A DNA stretch of 5,228 nt from Deltaproteobacteria bacterium (lineage in GTDB: Bacteria; Desulfobacterota; Binatia; UBA9968), in contig JAJONK010000218.1 of assembly GCA_021323355.1 (NCBI GenBank), forward strand, positions 1 to 5,228, written 5' to 3'. A model generated the notes under the pieces. It had not been told where the DNA came from and ran no database searches. It worked only from the letters and a program-made list of their open reading frames with translations. Below are positions 5,096-5,228 of this stretch, one piece after another. A program made the translations under genes and the position numbers. Each line of letters starts with the position of its first letter. Position 1 is the stretch's first letter.

Positions 5096-5228
5096 ATGAA
5101 TCAATCGCGTAAATCTTATCGGTCTTTGACGGCGGCAATCAGCCTTGCGGCTGGGTTTCTATTTCTAACTCCTCCGATTCGCGCTCAAGATTCGGCGCCG
5201 AGCACGCCGACGAGTAAAGTAGAACGAA
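5096..5228 (+). CDS. Exported protein, N-terminal fragment; probable second M16 subunit (3' end outside window)
   Basis: An ATG at 5096, one base after the TGA of the M16 gene, opens a frame that runs unbroken to the window edge (44 codons). It starts with a clear Sec signal peptide: MNQSRKSYRS is a basic n-region, LTAAISLAAGFLFL a hydrophobic core, and TPPIRAQD gives a likely cut after Ala30. The remaining residues are Ser/Thr/Pro-rich, typical of a mature N-terminus before a folded domain. No M16 domain is visible yet. The inference rests on context: bacterial M16 genes often come as tandem pairs, a zinc-binding subunit followed by one lacking HxxEH that carries an Arg/Tyr substrate motif. 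The 1-base gap and the lack of a strong own ribosome site suggest translational coupling. That it is a real gene is fairly sure; its identity is less so. Confidence 0.7.
   Translation, partial: MNQSRKSYRSLTAAISLAAGFLFLTPPIRAQDSAPSTPTSKVER

Noticed and set aside
1..5228. Search for tRNA, rRNA, CRISPR repeats, insertion sequences and toxin-antitoxin pairs
   Set aside because: No cloverleaf-like element, regularly spaced repeats, terminal inverted repeats with transposase, or small paired genes were seen; the window is almost filled by ordinary protein genes.

Overview
The window looks like a piece of a bacterial chromosome of moderate GC content, from a Gram-negative-type organism: three genes carry Sec signal peptides and one encodes a periplasmic-type solute-binding protein. 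The combination of solute-binding protein, bicupin, ornithine-cyclodeaminase-like protein and paired M16 peptidases resembles poorly cultured soil or sponge lineages (Binatota/Deltaproteobacteria, Rokubacteria, Tectomicrobia). That placement rests on general resemblance only. No mobile element, CRISPR array, tRNA or rRNA was found.

Layout from left to right. (a) Positions 2-121 (+) are the last 39 codons of an M24 metallopeptidase (Xaa-Pro aminopeptidase/creatinase fold) that begins outside the window. (b) Positions 122-249 are non-coding, with one small hairpin. (c) Positions 250-1245 (+) encode an ornithine cyclodeaminase/mu-crystallin family protein. (d) Positions 1246-2319 (-) encode a secreted ABC-type solute-binding protein. 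Its TAG stop directly abuts the TAG stop of the preceding gene, with no base between. (e) Positions 2382-3437 (-) encode a bicupin protein, transcribed in the same direction and just upstream of the binding protein, so the two probably form one operon. (f) Positions 3438-3648 are a divergent intergenic region with a plausible sigma-70-type promoter facing each way. (g) Positions 3649-5094 (+) encode a zinc M16 peptidase with an intact HxxEH motif and a signal sequence. (h) Position 5096 to the window edge (+) is the start of another exported protein, one base after the M16 stop. It is probably the partner M16 subunit.

How the genes may work together: the M24 peptidase, the cyclodeaminase/ketimine-reductase-like enzyme, the binding protein and the bicupin fit a small uptake-and-breakdown neighbourhood for an amino-acid-like or amide compound. 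The M24 plus cyclodeaminase-family pairing resembles EutD/EutC of ectoine utilisation, but the substrate cannot be read from this sequence. The M16 pair is a separate divergent unit for proteolysis in the cell envelope. The most notable points are the bicupin whose N-terminal half has Gln-Arg-Gln in place of the metal-binding His-x-His, the zero-gap convergent stop codons, and a palindrome lying over the predicted -35 box of the M16 promoter. I see no clear evidence of a wholly new system.
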